A model generated the notes under the pieces. That model saw only the letters and a program-made list of their open reading frames with translations. It had not been told where the DNA came from and searched no databases. From NCBI GenBank assembly GCA_964020085.1, contig OZ026607.1, forward strand, positions 19,555,606-19,619,605: 64,000 nt of DNA. The letters run 5' to 3'. Made by a program: the position numbers and the translations under genes. Shown here in pieces: positions 45,761-60,720 of this stretch (position 1 is the stretch's first letter; each line of letters begins with the position of its first letter). The stretch comes from Micromussa lordhowensis. Lineage: Eukaryota; Cnidaria; Anthozoa; Scleractinia; Lobophylliidae.

Positions 45761-48700
45761 AGATACCTGAGATACCCATAACCTCTGCGATACCGGTCTG
45801 GGAGCTGCTTACGTTGTGAGTTATTCCAGTAGATGATGACGAATGCAAGTCAATATATATTTGAACTGCGGAGAAAGATATGGAGATAGTACAGTATGTT
45901 TACCACCTGGAACAAAGAACAGCACTTGTGATTTCTTAGATCCTGTACAAGTGTTTACCAGTACGTATGTCCAAGCCACATTTTATGCTGGAAACGTGAC
46001 TTACAAATTTGACTGTTTATTTGCATTTTCGGTTTGGCCAATATTTTTTTTAAATTACCCTGTCCAGGGTGTATCCCTCCTAGAATTCTCGTGGTCGTTT
46101 TTTTTTTTAAAGTCGAGAAAGGCCTAACTCATACTTCGCTCTCTGTATGGTAAAGAAAGGTACTGCATAACGTTAATTTATTTTCCCTTCCGTCGTCATG
46201 TGAAAAACACACAAACATATTTAGTTTATTCAACACGCTCATGTTTTAAGCGCCAATTCCCTTCCCCTAGCACAATCTAATGCCTGACAATTGACATACT
46301 CGCATTTTCATTTGCTATTCAGAAGGCCCCCGAATGCTTCCGAAGGCCCCTGCCGAAGGTTCCCGAAAGCTCGGATTTGACGGCGAGTAGTTTAACGAGC
46401 GGTTCCGAACGGAAAGTGTAAAGTTATCAAGGTTCCGCGAACAACATAAGATCGTGTTCATGAAAAATGGCGCCTTATTCTTCAATAAGCCTTGGAGAAT
46501 TGAAGAGTAAGGCTTTATTTGACTGCCCAAATTCGTGTTCATTATTGTCTATCTGGGAATTTGAAAAAACAAAAGTTTGAAAAACCCACTTAATCAGTTT
46601 CCTCTGGGCGAAAGCTAATTTGTTCAGCGATTTATTCCGGGGGATAACCGTAGTGCTATCATTGCTTGTAAGCCATTATTACCCTCTTTATCATCGGTAG
46701 AATCTTTTTGATGTTTATTCCTGACATTACCATATTCCATACCATATTATTATTTTGAACTCTCTCAAGGTGTGTTTTGTTCCGAATTACTGAATTTACC
46801 GAGTAAAGATCCAATGACATACGACACCCTGAGATTTTGCGAGCAGAAAAATATCGTTCTACTGCCCCCTAAAATATGCAAATAAACAAACGCAATAAGA
46901 ACCAAAAAAATTTCTGGTAGTGGGAGAGAGGCAATTTCGAAGTGTTTTCAAAGGGACACTTGCCTCACCATAGTTCCAGTCTCCTCTACTAACTATGGCC
47001 TCACGTATCCCCCGGTGGGGAGTTATGAAGCTTCCATGCACAACCAGTCCTACACGAAGTTAAAACATTTAAGACTAACAATTTTTCTGTTATGATCCTT
47101 AAGTATGTCATCATATTGTGTCCATCAAGCACAAAGATTAATATCTGATTAGGCGCGTTTCCGATAAGGAATTCACATTTCGCATACTCGAAGTACCGCA
47201 CAGTCCGCACTCAATATATTCTAAAAGCAAAACCACCAAACTCCGCTATTGTTGTGGTTTTTTTTTGTTATTTTTTTTTTTTTTGCTATTGTTGTGTTGT
47301 TGTGAAACATCGAATCTCCAGCTCACTGTCAAGTTTATTAATAAAAATCAAAACGATGGCTTCAGAACAAAAAGCCAAAAATTTCAAAAGCTTATTATAT
47401 TATCCCGAAGTTTCCAGGCCGTTTCGCGGCTTTGCGTTAGTCACCGCTGGCCATGAACAGCGCAGGATTCTCACGGCGATTTAAAGAGACAGCAATTGTT
47501 TTCAAGTCATCCGTTTAATTGGCGTTTAATTGGCAAGCTGCCTCGAAAGTTCAATGCGATATGAGACCCCCAGACTACACTATTGTTCAGCTCAGTGATT
47601 TTTTAAAAAGATAAAAGCAAGTATTTTTGGATTTTGATTTTTTCCCAGCTGTGGAGTTCCGCCTTAGCGCGTTTGTTTTGTTGTTTGTTGTGATGCAATT
47701 GCGGCTCTACTTATTGAAATGTATTGCGCAAATCAAGTTTTATCAAACTTGGCATGTATTATTGATCATTTACTGCCGTAAAAAATGGACCGTCTGCTAA
47801 GTTTGCGGAGGTTTTTGGTAACAAAAACGAAGTAAAACTACACGATATTCAGTCCCCATTGTGTGGTATTTCAGTGAGATTAAGTCGATCGAATTTTAGT
47901 CCGGAAAAACACTTCTTTTCTTCTTTCCTAGTTGATTTACGTAGCGAAGCAACTCAAGCGAAGTAAAAACAAGCGTAATACGCGGATAATAAGGTCGGCA
48001 AATTTAATCATGGTAGTGGCTATAACAAACTGAACACAGCATGTTTTGCAAAATAGTTGCGCCCTGTTAAAGGAACCTTGCGTTCGCCGGAAGAGCTCGA
48101 AATGAACAATGACTTGGTCTCGAGAGAAGACTCCTTTCAGATGAAACTTCATATAAAGGAGCAAGTTTCTGGGAGCATCTGTGCAAAATTTGAGGTCAGT
48201 AACTGTTTCTCTGACAGTCAGATATACAAACAAAGACATTAATGAAGCGGGATTAAAACTGGTCAAAGCTATAGGCAAACAAAGTAGCTTATGTCAAATG
48301 CGAGCGTTGCGCACTATTTTGTAGAAGATAAACGAACAGCCGAGGACAATGTAATATATCAAACAGACATTTGATACATTGATTTGCTAGTTCGGGATGT
48401 ATTTGGTGTTTTGACAATCTAAGGGGTGATGCCGAAATGTCGCGGTAGAATAAGCGGAAGAGAGGGCAAAATTGTTGAATGATCTACAAGAAGGTATTCA
48501 CAAGTCGTAACGAGACTACTTTTCGTTTTGTACTGTTTAGAAATCGCCGGTTTAACAATGTTCTATACCGTCCCTACAATACTTTCTGTTGGCTTTGGTG
48601 TACAGAATAAGTTTAGGAATGAAGTATTTTGACTTGAAAATGAGGAGGTCGAGACAACATGTCAGACACTTCCTTGAGGGGAGCTAGAATCTGACTGACT

Positions 48701-51700
48701 GCAGAGTTTACAAATTTTCGACGTAAGCTGTTTGACCAAGCATTCAACCGCATATCTTCGTTTTCGACACAATTGATGTACTGTGATTACTATGTATCCA
48801 GCACCACCGTTATTGGAATAAACTCGCGGTAAAATTGAATCAAATATATATGCTTTCATGGTTGGTTTTCAGCAAACGAAAGCACGTGGAATTTGATAGT
48901 AGTTCAATGACCAAATCTCTCCCCGAAACTATAAAATATCAGATCTCTTAGAAATGCTGTAGAAACAACGTATGAAAATGAAATCTAACACAGACTAAAG
49001 GAAATTCGTTCATTTCTGATATATCTGACTGCAAGGCGAAATTTTGCACTTGTACCAATGAATTGGATATTTCAACACGGCGGGTGAACTATCCATTTTG
49101 AAACTGAAACTTAAAGTTCGCTTGGTGGAAACCAATTGGCGATCCAATATAGCGGAATTCATTCGTTACAACAAAGAACAAAGTCTATCTGAAAGAATTT
49201 TGGAAGACTTGAGCTCATTTACTGGCAATTCTTTGATCCTAACCAACGTGTTAATTTGTTTTGTTTGCCACCTACCCTTAATCTCGAAGGAATACTATTC
49301 ATGGTAAACCGCAAAATTGAAAGGAGGCATATTACGCGACATTGCTGCACAACCCACCAAAGATGCGCTCATATGTTTATGTTTGGCGCGCGCAAAGTGA
49401 TAGGGACTGAAGAGGCGCAAATTACAACGGAGCTCTCCCAACAGTGGCAGCTACAGAGTACACAATAAATCATTTCAAAGTACTCTTGAAAGAAACCTTT
49501 TTTCTCAAACATCCTTTCGATATTTCTTCCAAGAAAGACCGCGAAAAGGTTAATATGGATATTACTTGACTCGCTATAGTTTGACTGAAAGAATGTGCCA
49601 TGAAATAAGTTAATTAAGGCGACGAAACGTAGTTTAATTGTGCAACACGTGGGGATAGCCTTCTGTGAACCAAAGTGAACCTTTGAGTAGGGCTGTCTTT
49701 CTTGCTATTTAAGCCACTGCATAACCGATATACTCGTCTATATTTTCTGGTCTTTGAAAATTTTAAAAGCTCACACTGAATAAAAACCAGACTAGGAACT
49801 GAAAACGTCCCTCAAAGCTAAAACCTGAAAGCCTTGTATTCATACAACGTGCACGGCAAGAGCAGGTAAATTTAGTGTCACTTGTAAATCATATTTCGTT
49901 CGCATTACTCAGGCATGAACTGATGTCACTGATTCAATATGAACTGCTCATCTGTCCTATTGAAAGTTGAAATATTGTTGTGATCTTATTTTTCAGTAGA
50001 AAATAGATGTTAAAATCTCTGATTAGTGCTGAACTGTGTGGAACAAATAAGGAATGCAATTCAGAGAACACGAACCATTCTTAACCAAGAGACATCACAA
50101 GATCTTTTATACTTAGCAACGTTTGTGCTTGAAAGTTGAAGAGGTATTAGTTTAAGGAACCTGTATTCCTAAAGAAATTAATACGACATGTTCAGTCTCA
50201 CATCTATTTTCAGTTAGAAGCCAAACCAGGTCAATATTGAAATTTATCCTTGTACACAGCTCGTAAAGTTTACAGTATTCTTTGATTTCATATATAAACA
50301 GTATAGTCCTATAGTCATGTTTGGGAAACAAATTCTTATCGACAGCATTAAAGGTTCATAAAGGGTCACAAACAAGTACTCGAGAAACAAGAAGTGAGAC
50401 AAGCAACTTCTTTATCTTAACAATGAGGTCTTACATAGAAGAAGTCACACAGTATCTGAGATTTCTCTGGTTTGGGTTTGGAGATTGAGGTTGGAAATTT
50501 TACATATGCCCTTGGCCTCGACAATGGTCCTTAATTTGGTTTGATTTTTATCACCAGGCTCCTGTCTTTAGTGTGACTAAGGAATTATTGAGTATGTTCC
50601 ATCAGTTGTTAAGGATTCTGTGGACACACTCGTGAGCTATTTCAAGTATTTATTATGTTAACTTCACTAATCTCGTGAACCAAAAAAAAAAAAACAGAGA
50701 TCGGCAGGCAAAGATCAGTGATGAAGTCTAATCCATTAACAAAACCGGGTTGTTGAAGCCACTGTCAGATAGTCGAGAATGTTAATGTAGTTTTTGAGAC
50801 CTTTATAAGAATCTAGAGAAACGTGGCTACTTCAAAACCAGAGCTCAAATTCGTGGCTGACACGAGTTTCAGTGGACTAATGACGTGCAGTGTTCATTAC
50901 TTTTGTTCTATTACTACTTACAATGACACACTCATTGAGGTAAAGATCAGCCCTCAAGCATTTAATCTCGTTGTAAACCATGTGTTCTTAGGTCAAATGG
51001 ACACCCTTGCCAGGCGTGGTAAGACTATGCGACAGATGTATTCCCCTAAGAAACGGAAGGTTCGCACAGAGTTAGAGCATACTCGAAGAGATTTTCACAG
51101 CAGGGAAGCCAAGATTTTCTCATGTCATCTAGATCATTCTAAACTTCACGAATTAAACAAAGGGTATAACATTGCGTAAAAGTAAGGTACTTTAAAAAAA
51201 AGACACATGTACACAAAGAAATGCCCACGTTACAAATTTCGACAACTGTCTAAAGCTTGCGTGGAGTGACAACCTTACAAAGTGATCAACGAGTAAGATC
51301 TCGTTACCATATCGATACACAACCTGACAGGCAGGTCAGGAGAATAAGGAAAATTATCATGCCTAAGAGATCTATACCGTTCTGATATATATCCAAATTC
51401 TCAGAAGTAAGACAGATCATGTATGCATAGCAATCAGTTAGGAGAATTAGGTTCCTCAGATAAAAAGAACAGCGTTGTGTCTATTGCTCTGAGACGACAT
51501 TTTGAACATAATCCAATGAGATTACATGATTTCACTGTGAAATTCAAAAGCAAACAGCAGTGAGATCGACTTGGGCTTTTTCTAATTTTAATAACATGAT
51601 TCAAATATAGATGTACGCAGATAAACGTTTACTTCATAAGGCGCACAATAGATCTTTTGCAAAACATAAAAGAGTCATTTGAGGTTTGGCTTACCGCCCC

Positions 51701-54377
51701 TACATTATATTATATTGACACGGGTGTGAAAGGCGTGGTTCAAATTGGACAGGGTGCAGGTCTAAGGATATGCCACCTCACACCGGCATTCTTACTCTAT
51801 ACAACTCAGCGTGCAAGCCTACACACACCTTGGTTTAAAGTTAGAAGCATGTGCCTCTTTCTTTAAAGGGTTACTTTGAGGATTATCCGAAGTTTAAAGT
51901 AAGCAGCAAGCGTTTGTATGCTCCACCTGTCCCCAACACGCCGACCTACTCAAGGGGAACTGATGACTCAATGAAAGCTCGTGCACTTCCCCAAAGGACG
52001 AGCATGTGTCCATCGCAGATTTATCACATGTTTCTCTCATGCTTCATGGTTCACTTCATTGAAAAAGGATTTCTAATTTGAGACTGTATAGTTTCAAGCA
52101 CTTGTTTAGTGCAGAAGGGGAACATAAACAATAGCTTTTGTTCTGTTGCGTCGCGTAGACGAACGCCAACTGCAAACGAAACAGCTTTAGGACTCGTAGA
52201 ATTATGTATCCAGGTATTCTGTCTCTAACAAGGAAGGTTCTTTTCGCATTTATCAGTATTTAGCTAGAAGTTTCTATTTGTCTTATTGTGGAGTATAATT
52301 TTCGGTTTCTGGTTATGGTACAGTTTTTCAAATTTGAATTCAAATGTTAGCCATGGCAACTTTGTTGCAATGTCATCTAGTTGACCATTTTTTTATTCCA
52401 CGTTATCCAACTGTTTCATCAGGCAAGGTGAATCAATGTTTTAGAGTGCAAAATGTTATGTTGTTGGTTACCGAGAAGTAATGGGATCGTAAGGTCTCTT
52501 AATATGCCAAATACACTTTCGAACCCGATTTTGTGGTTTCTGCTAATATCCAGTGATTCTACCATGCAGTTTCTTGTCATTAAAAAGGCTTAAAAAGATC
52601 GGAAATGTTTTGGTTTCAGTGTTGGTTATCGCTGTATTAAAAGGCAGGTTGTGTTAAATTTAAAAAAAAAAACCAATCCCACATAATCATGAAATTGTCA
52701 ATAAAATTTCAATGGTCGCCATAAGCCACACATAGTTAATTGTAAAATCCATATGTCATAGTATCATAATGCATTTAAATACCAACAACGAACAATAAGA
52801 GAATTCATCAAAACCAAGGGTAACTTTGCTTTTTCTTATTATCATTCAATAGATTCAGGTATTGATAAGCGAGCAATTACATGAGATTATAGTGGGAAAC
52901 CTTATCGACCGCGCACTCTTAGGACCCAGACAGGGCCAATAAGGAGTCTATACAGAAGGCATTATCAGTTCCGTAGCTTCTGCAAATTATTCTTTTCCTG
53001 TTGAATATCTGTCCAAGAAAACGAGAAGTTGTTTCGTGGTTAATGTTATTACGAAAAAAAAGTTTCGTGAAGAAAACAGGTCCCTTGTTTATGTTACAAT
53101 TAGCCGCATCTCCTTCCACGTTACCGCCAATTTTATGCCAAATTAAAGCCTTAATTAAAGTGTATAGAAGGCGTGTCGGAAAATAATAAGATTGTGTCTT
53201 TGTGGTTAGGCAGAACGTGACGCTAGCCTTGAAATCTATCGACAATCTGATAGCTTTAACAAAGACACCTTTCCTGTCACAGGTAACACGACCTCGAACA
53301 GTGAAAATAGAAGAAAAAGCTAAGTGCTACTTACACACCCAAACTTGCTATACCGGCCAAAAACGAAAAAAAAAAAAGAACTGTGGAGTTTGACATGAAA
53401 GAGTTACCTAAAATAGCACATTTTGGAGTCAAATATAGAAATAATGCCATAAATAGAATTAATACATATGCCCTAAACCTGTCATTTTTGAAGAGTAAAA
53501 TTAGTTCAGTTTTAGAGGTGTGTCGCTATAAAGCACAATACTCATTGATTTAGAGTAATTATTTCTTCTGTCAATTTCACGTCGTTACTAATGAAACACA
53601 CTTAAGTCCACGTGCTGATTTGAGCAATGGAATGGCTTAACATTGCATGAAATAACATTTTTATAAGACTTCGCTTGGTCGAGATAATTTTCGTGTCGTA
53701 TTCCGCAAAGAGCAAGAAAAAAAATTTCTTCTAACCCGAACTCAATATTTATTTATTATAGAGAATGTTAACATTGAAAACAACTAAATGGATTTATTTG
53801 GAACTATAGGCTTCAGTCTTCCGATAGTAAGGGAAAAATTCTTTGTGGAACGAATTACTCGCAAAATATACTACAAAACCTGTGTCATCCTTTTCTTTGC
53901 TTTTTTTTTGTTCACTTCTGGTATATAATTCACTCAATAACGTTTCTTCCCCTGTAATTGTACTTAATTATACTTCAGCCTGATAAAAGTAGTCAAATGA
54001 AAGTAGCGTGAAAGGGTGTATTGTTTAAATTTAAAGTTCTTTATTTTATAACATAGCACTTCACTGTGATGGTGAAGAGTGTTCCAAGCTCAGTATCTCA
54101 AGGTAGAAAATACAATTATTTTACAAGTATTTTACATCAGTTTCACAGATACTTTAGCTATCTAAGATTTTGTATATCAGTTATTTTACATTTTGTCAAA
54201 CCTCTGCAGTTTACCCCTAAATATATGTCTACGTTGTTTACAAATTTAAATAAACAAATTTTGGATGTCCTCATACAAGAAACATTGCCATTGCGTTGTT
54301 GACATCTCCGACTGTTCGAGGAAGTTAGTTTTGTAATTATTGTTGCGATAATCTCATAATATGCCTCGTTGACAACA

Positions 54378-54845
54378 CTAAGTTGTAAAACACGCCTCTG
54401 GAAAATAGCTCGTATAACCTGCATGTGAAAAGCTAACATTTACAACCTCTTCCTCAAGGGTAGAGCTATCAGAACAAAGCATTTCGGAAAGATCTCGAAT
54501 ATAATCTTGGGCGAGTCTCAACAATTCTAGTTTGGTTAACTTTCGATTATTGTTAGTGCTCGGAATTGCTTTTCTCAATGCTTCCATGGCATCGTTAATA
54601 GCCTGGATGCGGCGCCTCTCCCGGTTGTTAGCTCTGATTCGTCGCAAACGAGGTTCAAGGGGATTGCTCTTTGATAATTTTCTCTGAGGACTATTAGAAG
54701 TCCTTTGCTGATAAAACTGTTCTTTATCGTTACTTCTCATCTCTGTCGAATCCATTGAAGGGACAGCTGAGCCGTTGCTTGGGCTATGTCCGGAGTTGCT
54801 GCTTTCTTGAAAAAACCACTGCTTTGAAACTGCAATTTCTTCCAT
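54378..54845 (-). CDS. bHLH transcription factor (atonal/neurogenin-like class)
   Basis: A single-exon ORF of 155 residues from the ATG at 54845. The open frame extends six codons upstream without another ATG. The bHLH domain spans about 68-123: basic region RRIRANNRERRRIQAIN with the E-box-contacting Glu76 and Arg79, helix 1 AMEALRKAIP, loop STNNNRKLTK, helix 2 LELLRLAQDYIRDLSEML. The N-terminus is Ser/Asn-rich, and the C-terminus is short and aromatic (AGYTSYFPEA). The pattern fits group A, E-box-binding developmental factors of the atonal superfamily; the exact subfamily is not decidable by eye. Such proteins normally dimerise with E proteins. An upstream non-coding exon is possible. It stands alone in gene-poor DNA. 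Confidence 0.87.
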   Translation of the reverse strand: MEEIAVSKQWFFQESSNSGHSPSNGSAVPSMDSTEMRSNDKEQFYQQRTSNSPQRKLSKSNPLEPRLRRIRANNRERRRIQAINDAMEALRKAIPSTNNNRKLTKLELLRLAQDYIRDLSEMLCSDSSTLEEEVVNVSFSHAGYTSYFPEACFTT

Positions 54846-57800
54846 GGAGAAATCAGACTTCAATCTTTTGTCAGCAAAAGTCCAACTTTAGATTTGCAGA
54901 ATCTGTACCTGCCAACTTTTGAAAGAAAACGGAACGTAATTAGATATATAAACATAGCTAAGAAGGAAGTAAATCATAATTGCCCAAACGAAATCCCAAT
55001 GCATTTGACATGTCTTTTTAAAAAATGGGATAAATTTAATTAACAACCTTACATTTTGTTCAGCGTTATTTTTAAGCAAAGAAAATACATAGCAAAAGCA
55101 AAGAAATTGCCACTTACCCAGACTTAATTAGTTTCAAAAAGTAGAACTTTTTTTAAATGGTGGTAAATATTTGAGTACCGTATTTTAGCGATGAGTCCTT
55201 GCAACATTGTAAGGTGACTTTTCATCCCAGATTAGTATTTATGGGTAGCGAATGAAAAGGAACGCTTCCCGGCCAATCATGTTCAGTGCCGCCCCACTAA
55301 CCCGGTTCTTAGACACGGAGCTAAAGGGACATAAGAATTAAGAATCAAACCAAAACATCTCCCAGCAAGACACTAACAATTGTTTTGTAAGCACTTTTAT
55401 TTGCCTTTAATAACTTCAGTTGCATTCGTGTTAGCGAGGCCCTTTTATTATGAGTGTATCGCCCATTGTTGCCTCTCGCCACATGTAAATCGTAGGTCAA
55501 ACATATTCCATAGCCCTTAACCTGGCAACCACTAGAGACATATTTCTTTTAATTTTAAAACCCTCGTGACTCATTGTGTTTTTGGTTCTGATGCATGTTT
55601 AATGTAAAATGCTTACTTCATTCTTCTATGGAAAAATTCCATTGCTTATTTAAAAAACCTAGTAACTGACAGAATTTAAAAGCCGAACTCTTTTCATTAG
55701 TTATAGTGTTTCTCAATATCGTTTTGTATTAAGATACGCGCAAAGGTTATTCCTTTCTTTGTGCCGTTCTTAGGTCGTAGAAAGACGTTCTGCCCGAACA
55801 ATGGCCAGATACGATACCTGTGGCTAGAAATATGACAGGTGGCGTCCTTGAATCTGATTGGACAATGCGGAACCCTAAAAGGCCGCGCAAAATTTCCCAC
55901 GGTTAAAATAGAAGGTCATTGCAAGACACATGGTCGAAACAAAAGAAACTGACACGCACGTGCTTAAGTTTAGTGTCTCATGTACAGTAGGTAAACAATG
56001 ATAGTAAATTGACGAATTAGAAATGAAGACCTTTTGAAGATTTTAATGTTCAGGATTTCACGCCATCAAGATTTGGTGAATTTAACAACTCTTCTCTTTG
56101 CTTGTTAAGGTAGCGAAACTTTATTTGTTATCGAAGAAGGCTTCGTCAAATGAAAGGAGTTGAAGAAAGTACCGGCAAAATCAATTCTTAAGTAATTGGC
56201 AAGAGCAGGACCGATGAATACAAGGATAAATTAAGAAGTGCGCAATGAAGAAGTCAATCAAATTAATGAAAAAACTACTAGCATCTGGGAAAATCTTTTC
56301 TTTTACAAGCATAAGCAAAGAGAAAGAGAAAATGAGACTTTTTCTAACTTCACCGAGCGAACGTTTACATACACATAACATGTAATTTAATTTAACGCTA
56401 GGCCTTTTAAAGTACTAATCTCGAAAATATATCTTTCAACACTCATGGCAACAGACATTGCTCAATGACATCAAGCAAACTGAATGAGAGAATAGCTTAT
56501 TCCCTCCACTAGCATAGCTAACAATGTATTGATTTTGTAAAGAGAAATTTTATGTTAACAGCGAGATTCGACACGTTAGATCTGATTGGCACGATTGTTA
56601 GGAAAAAATGATTTTGTTTATGAAAATGTTTAGCATGCGTTTGTCGAGAGGCTGCGTGCTTCTGAGATTTAGAAGTTTTATTCGATTCACTATGATCAAA
56701 AGTGTAATCTTCAACAGTTTTAAACTGCAAACAGGAATTTGGCAAACTTTTAAGGAAAGTATTTATTCAGAGATATGGAGGCTAAGTTAAAATTGTTGTA
56801 TATGTGGTGCCGGCTAACTCCTTGGGCGAAAAAGATTGATAATCAATTTTAAAGAGAAAAGAGTTTTGTAATTAATTAAATTATTTTCAAGAGAGCATTT
56901 GCAATGACGCTGGTCTTTTCGTCCGCGCTCTTGTAAACCTTTCGTCTTTTGTTTACCAGTTGCATTCCGTAACTTTGTGCGGGCTCAGTAAGCTAGCAGT
57001 CTGCTTCAAACAAACTTTTATCGGGACCTCACTTTTCAATGATCCGAAAAACCGAAGCGGATTGCACGAGACGGTTTTGTCGTTTTGTTTTCATTCCTCA
57101 GTCTGACAAAGCCACAACGACAGTTTAAATTGGCTGTACGTCATTCAGGAGCAATTGACGTCCAATTAACCATCCTGTTATATAATTAGTCCACACTTTT
57201 TCATTGATCCGTGAATCCGCACTCTTAGATTTTAATGTGTTGTTCTTACTTATGCTTTTATATTTCCCTATGCGCGGTAGACAATCGTACTAGAGTTTCA
57301 GAAGCAGTACTGGTGTTGTATAACTTATATATTGCTTCCTCCCTCTTTGTTTACAAACTACTCGAAAATTTCACTCAAATTAGTTCGTGGCACTTTTTCA
57401 TGATACAAATATGGCCGGTAATCACTAACATCCTTTATAGAGGAAAAACCGGTTTGAGCAGTTATCATAACCGGCCGTGCCGGCTGCATATTCTCGTCTG
57501 AACTGTGATATCGGAGCAAAACAAATCAAATCTCTTGGCAACGGGCTTAAACATGTATACGTATTTTGCATCACAACTCAAGACTTACAGTGGACACCTG
57601 TGAAACACATAAATATAAAGGGAGCTTTTACAACCTACCGATCAACAATCTCAATTTTAATTGTTGGCTATTATCCAAGGACTTTAAGAACTTAACCACC
57701 TTGTACAGCGTACTGTACACACGAACAGCTGTCATTTCAATAGTTCCTCACACCTAGGGCTTTCATCTACAGACTCCAAGCCACTTGGGTTCCATTTTAC

Positions 57801-59000
57801 ACAGCATCGAAAAACATTATATATAAAATGTAATTGTCGGTAGCTAACATTTGAATGCTAAAATCTCACCGGGGTCAGTTTAGCCTGCGAGCAGTCTTGC
57901 TCGAATATCCGCGAGGAAGAGCGCAAACGCAGTTTAAGAAAAAGACCATCTTAGCAGAAGAGAGACTACCATAGGAAAAAGTCGGGGATGCTCTTCGTCT
58001 CGCTTAGGGGCACAAATCACGGATTTAGGTCTCAATTACGGTGTTCATGGTGGAACGGCACTGTGTTTATCCGTAAGGTGTCTTTTAGGGTTGCACCCAA
58101 AGAAACAACAAATCAAAGGGCTCTTAGGGCCAACTCATTCATGTTAGCAAACTCTTCATAGCTATTTTTACACGCATTTTAAAGAGACGTTTACTGCCAT
58201 TTTGTATTTTACTATTTGTAAAGTGCCCTGAAAATATTTCAGGTGACCTTTCTATCCTTATCATAGCGCGAGACCCCCAATGAGTCTCCAATTTATAAGT
58301 TTTCTCGAGATAGAATCTGTTATAATTACTTGAACTTGCGTTTGGTGAAATCGCATTGTTTGATTTATACAGAGACGAACATTGAATATGATATTCAAAG
58401 TTGTCGTACGCATTTTCGACCCAAATTAAATTTAACATAAACACAACGAAACGTTACTCGCTTATCAAAATCTTGCCATTCTTTAAATATCTTAGGTGAC
58501 TAAAGAAAATGTGTCATTCTGATACGTGTAAAATAGGTTGCCATGCTATTGTATTTACATTGTTCACCTGAAGTCAATAAGCGTGACACAATCAAACACA
58601 GACACGCACTCTTTTGATTTCAGCCGCTTAACCGATCATTTAGCCTCGATCCTTCCCCCCCCCCCCCCCTCGAACAGCGGCTGGTAGTCGAGCCTACCGA
58701 TCATTGGAGAAACTAAACCCAACTTCAATATTGCCATTCAACATTCAACATTGCCATTTTGCTTCCTTAACACTGAAAAGCGGCCTTGAATTTCTTCCAT
58801 AAGACTTAGAAGCGGCATAGAAGCGGCCTAACTTCTATATATGTCTGCGATTTGGCACTCAAAACACATTGCGTTCTCACCACTGGAATCTTCGGGGCCG
58901 TGGAATTGCGAAGGAAAGAAATGTCTTGACAAGCGAGGTGTACGCACTCTCTAATTTCAGAGCCACATTAAAATTGGTAGGTGTTTTGCCTTTTCACCGC
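54846..59000. other. spacer upstream of the bHLH gene
   Basis: It holds the bHLH promoter side, AT-rich DNA, a single diverged unit of the ~107-bp repeat near 57700-57790 and a poly(C) run near 58656-58669. No other gene is supported. Confidence 0.6.
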
Positions 59001-59019
59001 ACGAGGAGAAGAGAGAGAG

Positions 59020-59345
59020 ATTTTTCCGTGTTTCAGTGAAAATGAAGAATGTACGTCATGCAATGTGTCTGCTCTACGGTCTGCATGAGGTAACAATATG
59101 AGAACCTGAACCGGAAGCGGGTCTTTAAAAAACCGCCGCCTAGGGTCCCTCACAGGTGTCTGTTTCGCTTTTTCATATAAGCCGTATAGAGGGATTTTTT
59201 TCCATGTTTAAAACTGAAGAATGCGCGTAATGCAATGTGTCTGCCTGCATGAGCTTATGATATGAGAACCAGAACCGAAAGCCTGTCTTAAATAACGCCG
59301 CTTCAGGTGTGAACATTTCGGTTCCTTCATAAACGTTACAAATTA
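59020..59345 (+). repeat. two diverged direct copies of a ~170-bp unit
   Basis: GAAGAATGTACGTCATGCAA, continuing as TGTGTCTGC...ATATGAGAACCTGAACCG, recurs as GAAGAATGCGCGTAATGCAA, TGTGTCTGC...ATATGAGAACCAGAACCG about 170 bp later, each followed by a CCGC-rich piece and CAGGTGT. Non-coding. Confidence 0.65.
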
Positions 59346-60099
59346 TAAGAGTTGTGATTTGCTATTATTATTCATTTTTGTTTGGATTATACAAGCATTA
59401 ATTTCTTTTCCACAAACATGTGTATCTTAGCTTCATTGTGTTAATTCTAACATTTACTAAGTGGCGAAGGGTAGGATTACTTCCGTTCGCGGTCTACAAC
59501 TTCTGGTTAGGGTAAACTTCCGTCCACGCATAACTTCCGTCTGCGCATAACTTCCGTCCATATCTGCACATTACAATAACTCTTTCATTGCGCATGCGCG
59601 CCATAAATGAGCTAAAAGCGCTGTCATGCGCGTTTCTGGTGCTATCCTCTAGGGGTCAAATAGGTAGGTCTCCTTTGGGGGTTTAATTCAAAGTTCCTAG
59701 GACTAGTTTATTTGGAAGAAACCAGGGTTTTACAACTAAGAAAAGGTGAACTGGTGGGCCGATATCCTTTATTCAAATATATCTGACAGCTGAATATGGA
59801 AAGCGCAGTGATGAAAATGGTTAATCGCCTACTTATAAGCAGTTTTTGCGTATGTTTTGGGTTTTGCCAAGTTTGTTTGAGTTTGGAAACTGTATTGCAT
59901 GATAAACTGTACAAAAAAAAACACGGAAGTGCACATCAAAACGTTAACCAAGTTTCAATGTCATACGATTTATTGTACAGTTTTGTTCATTACAAACACA
60001 CGATAGCTTATTTCAGTGGTTTAACGACACTCAAATACAAGAATCGCCAAGTGAATAACAAAAAGACTTTAACTGTGAACTTATTTTATTTCAATGAAA

Positions 60100-60720
60100 C
60101 TCTATAGGGCTTGTCCACAGACAAAAAAGGCACGCCTTCTACAACACAATAACCAGTACCACATGAAAGTATTGTTCAGTAGTTTTCATTTGAATGATCA
60201 CACAGTAGGGTTTCATCCACAGACTTAAAAGTTAGAACCACCTTGTACAGCATAAATGTTACAAACACCCGTCCCGCTGTTTTTTTGTCCGTTCCGTCAG
60301 TACACGTCAGTAACGATCCAAAGTTCACGAAAATAGAGCAACACGAAGGGCTTCATTCTTAGATTTCATTTGCAGCAGCTCCATAGCTTTCGTTTGAATG
60401 GTTACACACAAAGGTTTCATTCACAGACCTAAAAGTTAGAACCACTTTGTAGAGCATGATAAACAAAACCACATGAAAAGTACTGCTCAATAGCTTTCAT
60501 TTGAATGGTAACACACTAGGGGTTCATCCACAGACTTAAAAGTTAGAACCACTTTGTAGAGCATGATAAACAAAACCACATGAAAGTACTAGCCCTGTTC
60601 AAAAGCTTTCATTTGAATGGTCACCCACTAGGGTTTCACCCACAAACTCAAAATTAGAACCAAGCTCCTTGTTCAGCAAAGTCTCAACTACAGACCAAAA
60701 AGTTAGAACCACCTCATACT
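60100..60720 (+). repeat. ~107-bp tandem repeat array, first block
   Basis: The unit contains AATAGCTTTCATTTGAATGG, CACACTAGGGTTTCATCCAC, AGACTTAAAAGTTAGAACCA and GCATAATAAACAAAACCACA. AGCTTT anchors fall at about 60385, 60492 and 60604 (spacings 107 and 112), with older units to the left. Copies are diverged. Confidence 0.85.

Larger units (their letters stand above)
44344..54377. other. 10-kb gene-poor spacer
   Basis: It contains a LINE 3' fragment (45226-45625), an orphan promoter-like block (45661-45760), a poly(T) tract (about 47261-47284) and otherwise AT-rich sequence. I examined the short open frames (45843-46127, 48057-48242, 50823-51179 and others); none shows a recognisable domain or splice context. 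Confidence 0.6.

Noticed and set aside
50823..51179. 118-codon plus-strand ORF
   Set aside because: It starts with GTG, has no recognisable domain and no conserved neighbours.
59796..60107. 103-codon ORF with a signal-peptide-like start
   Set aside because: Only the first ~35 residues look plausible; the rest is low-information and no downstream exon or family was found.
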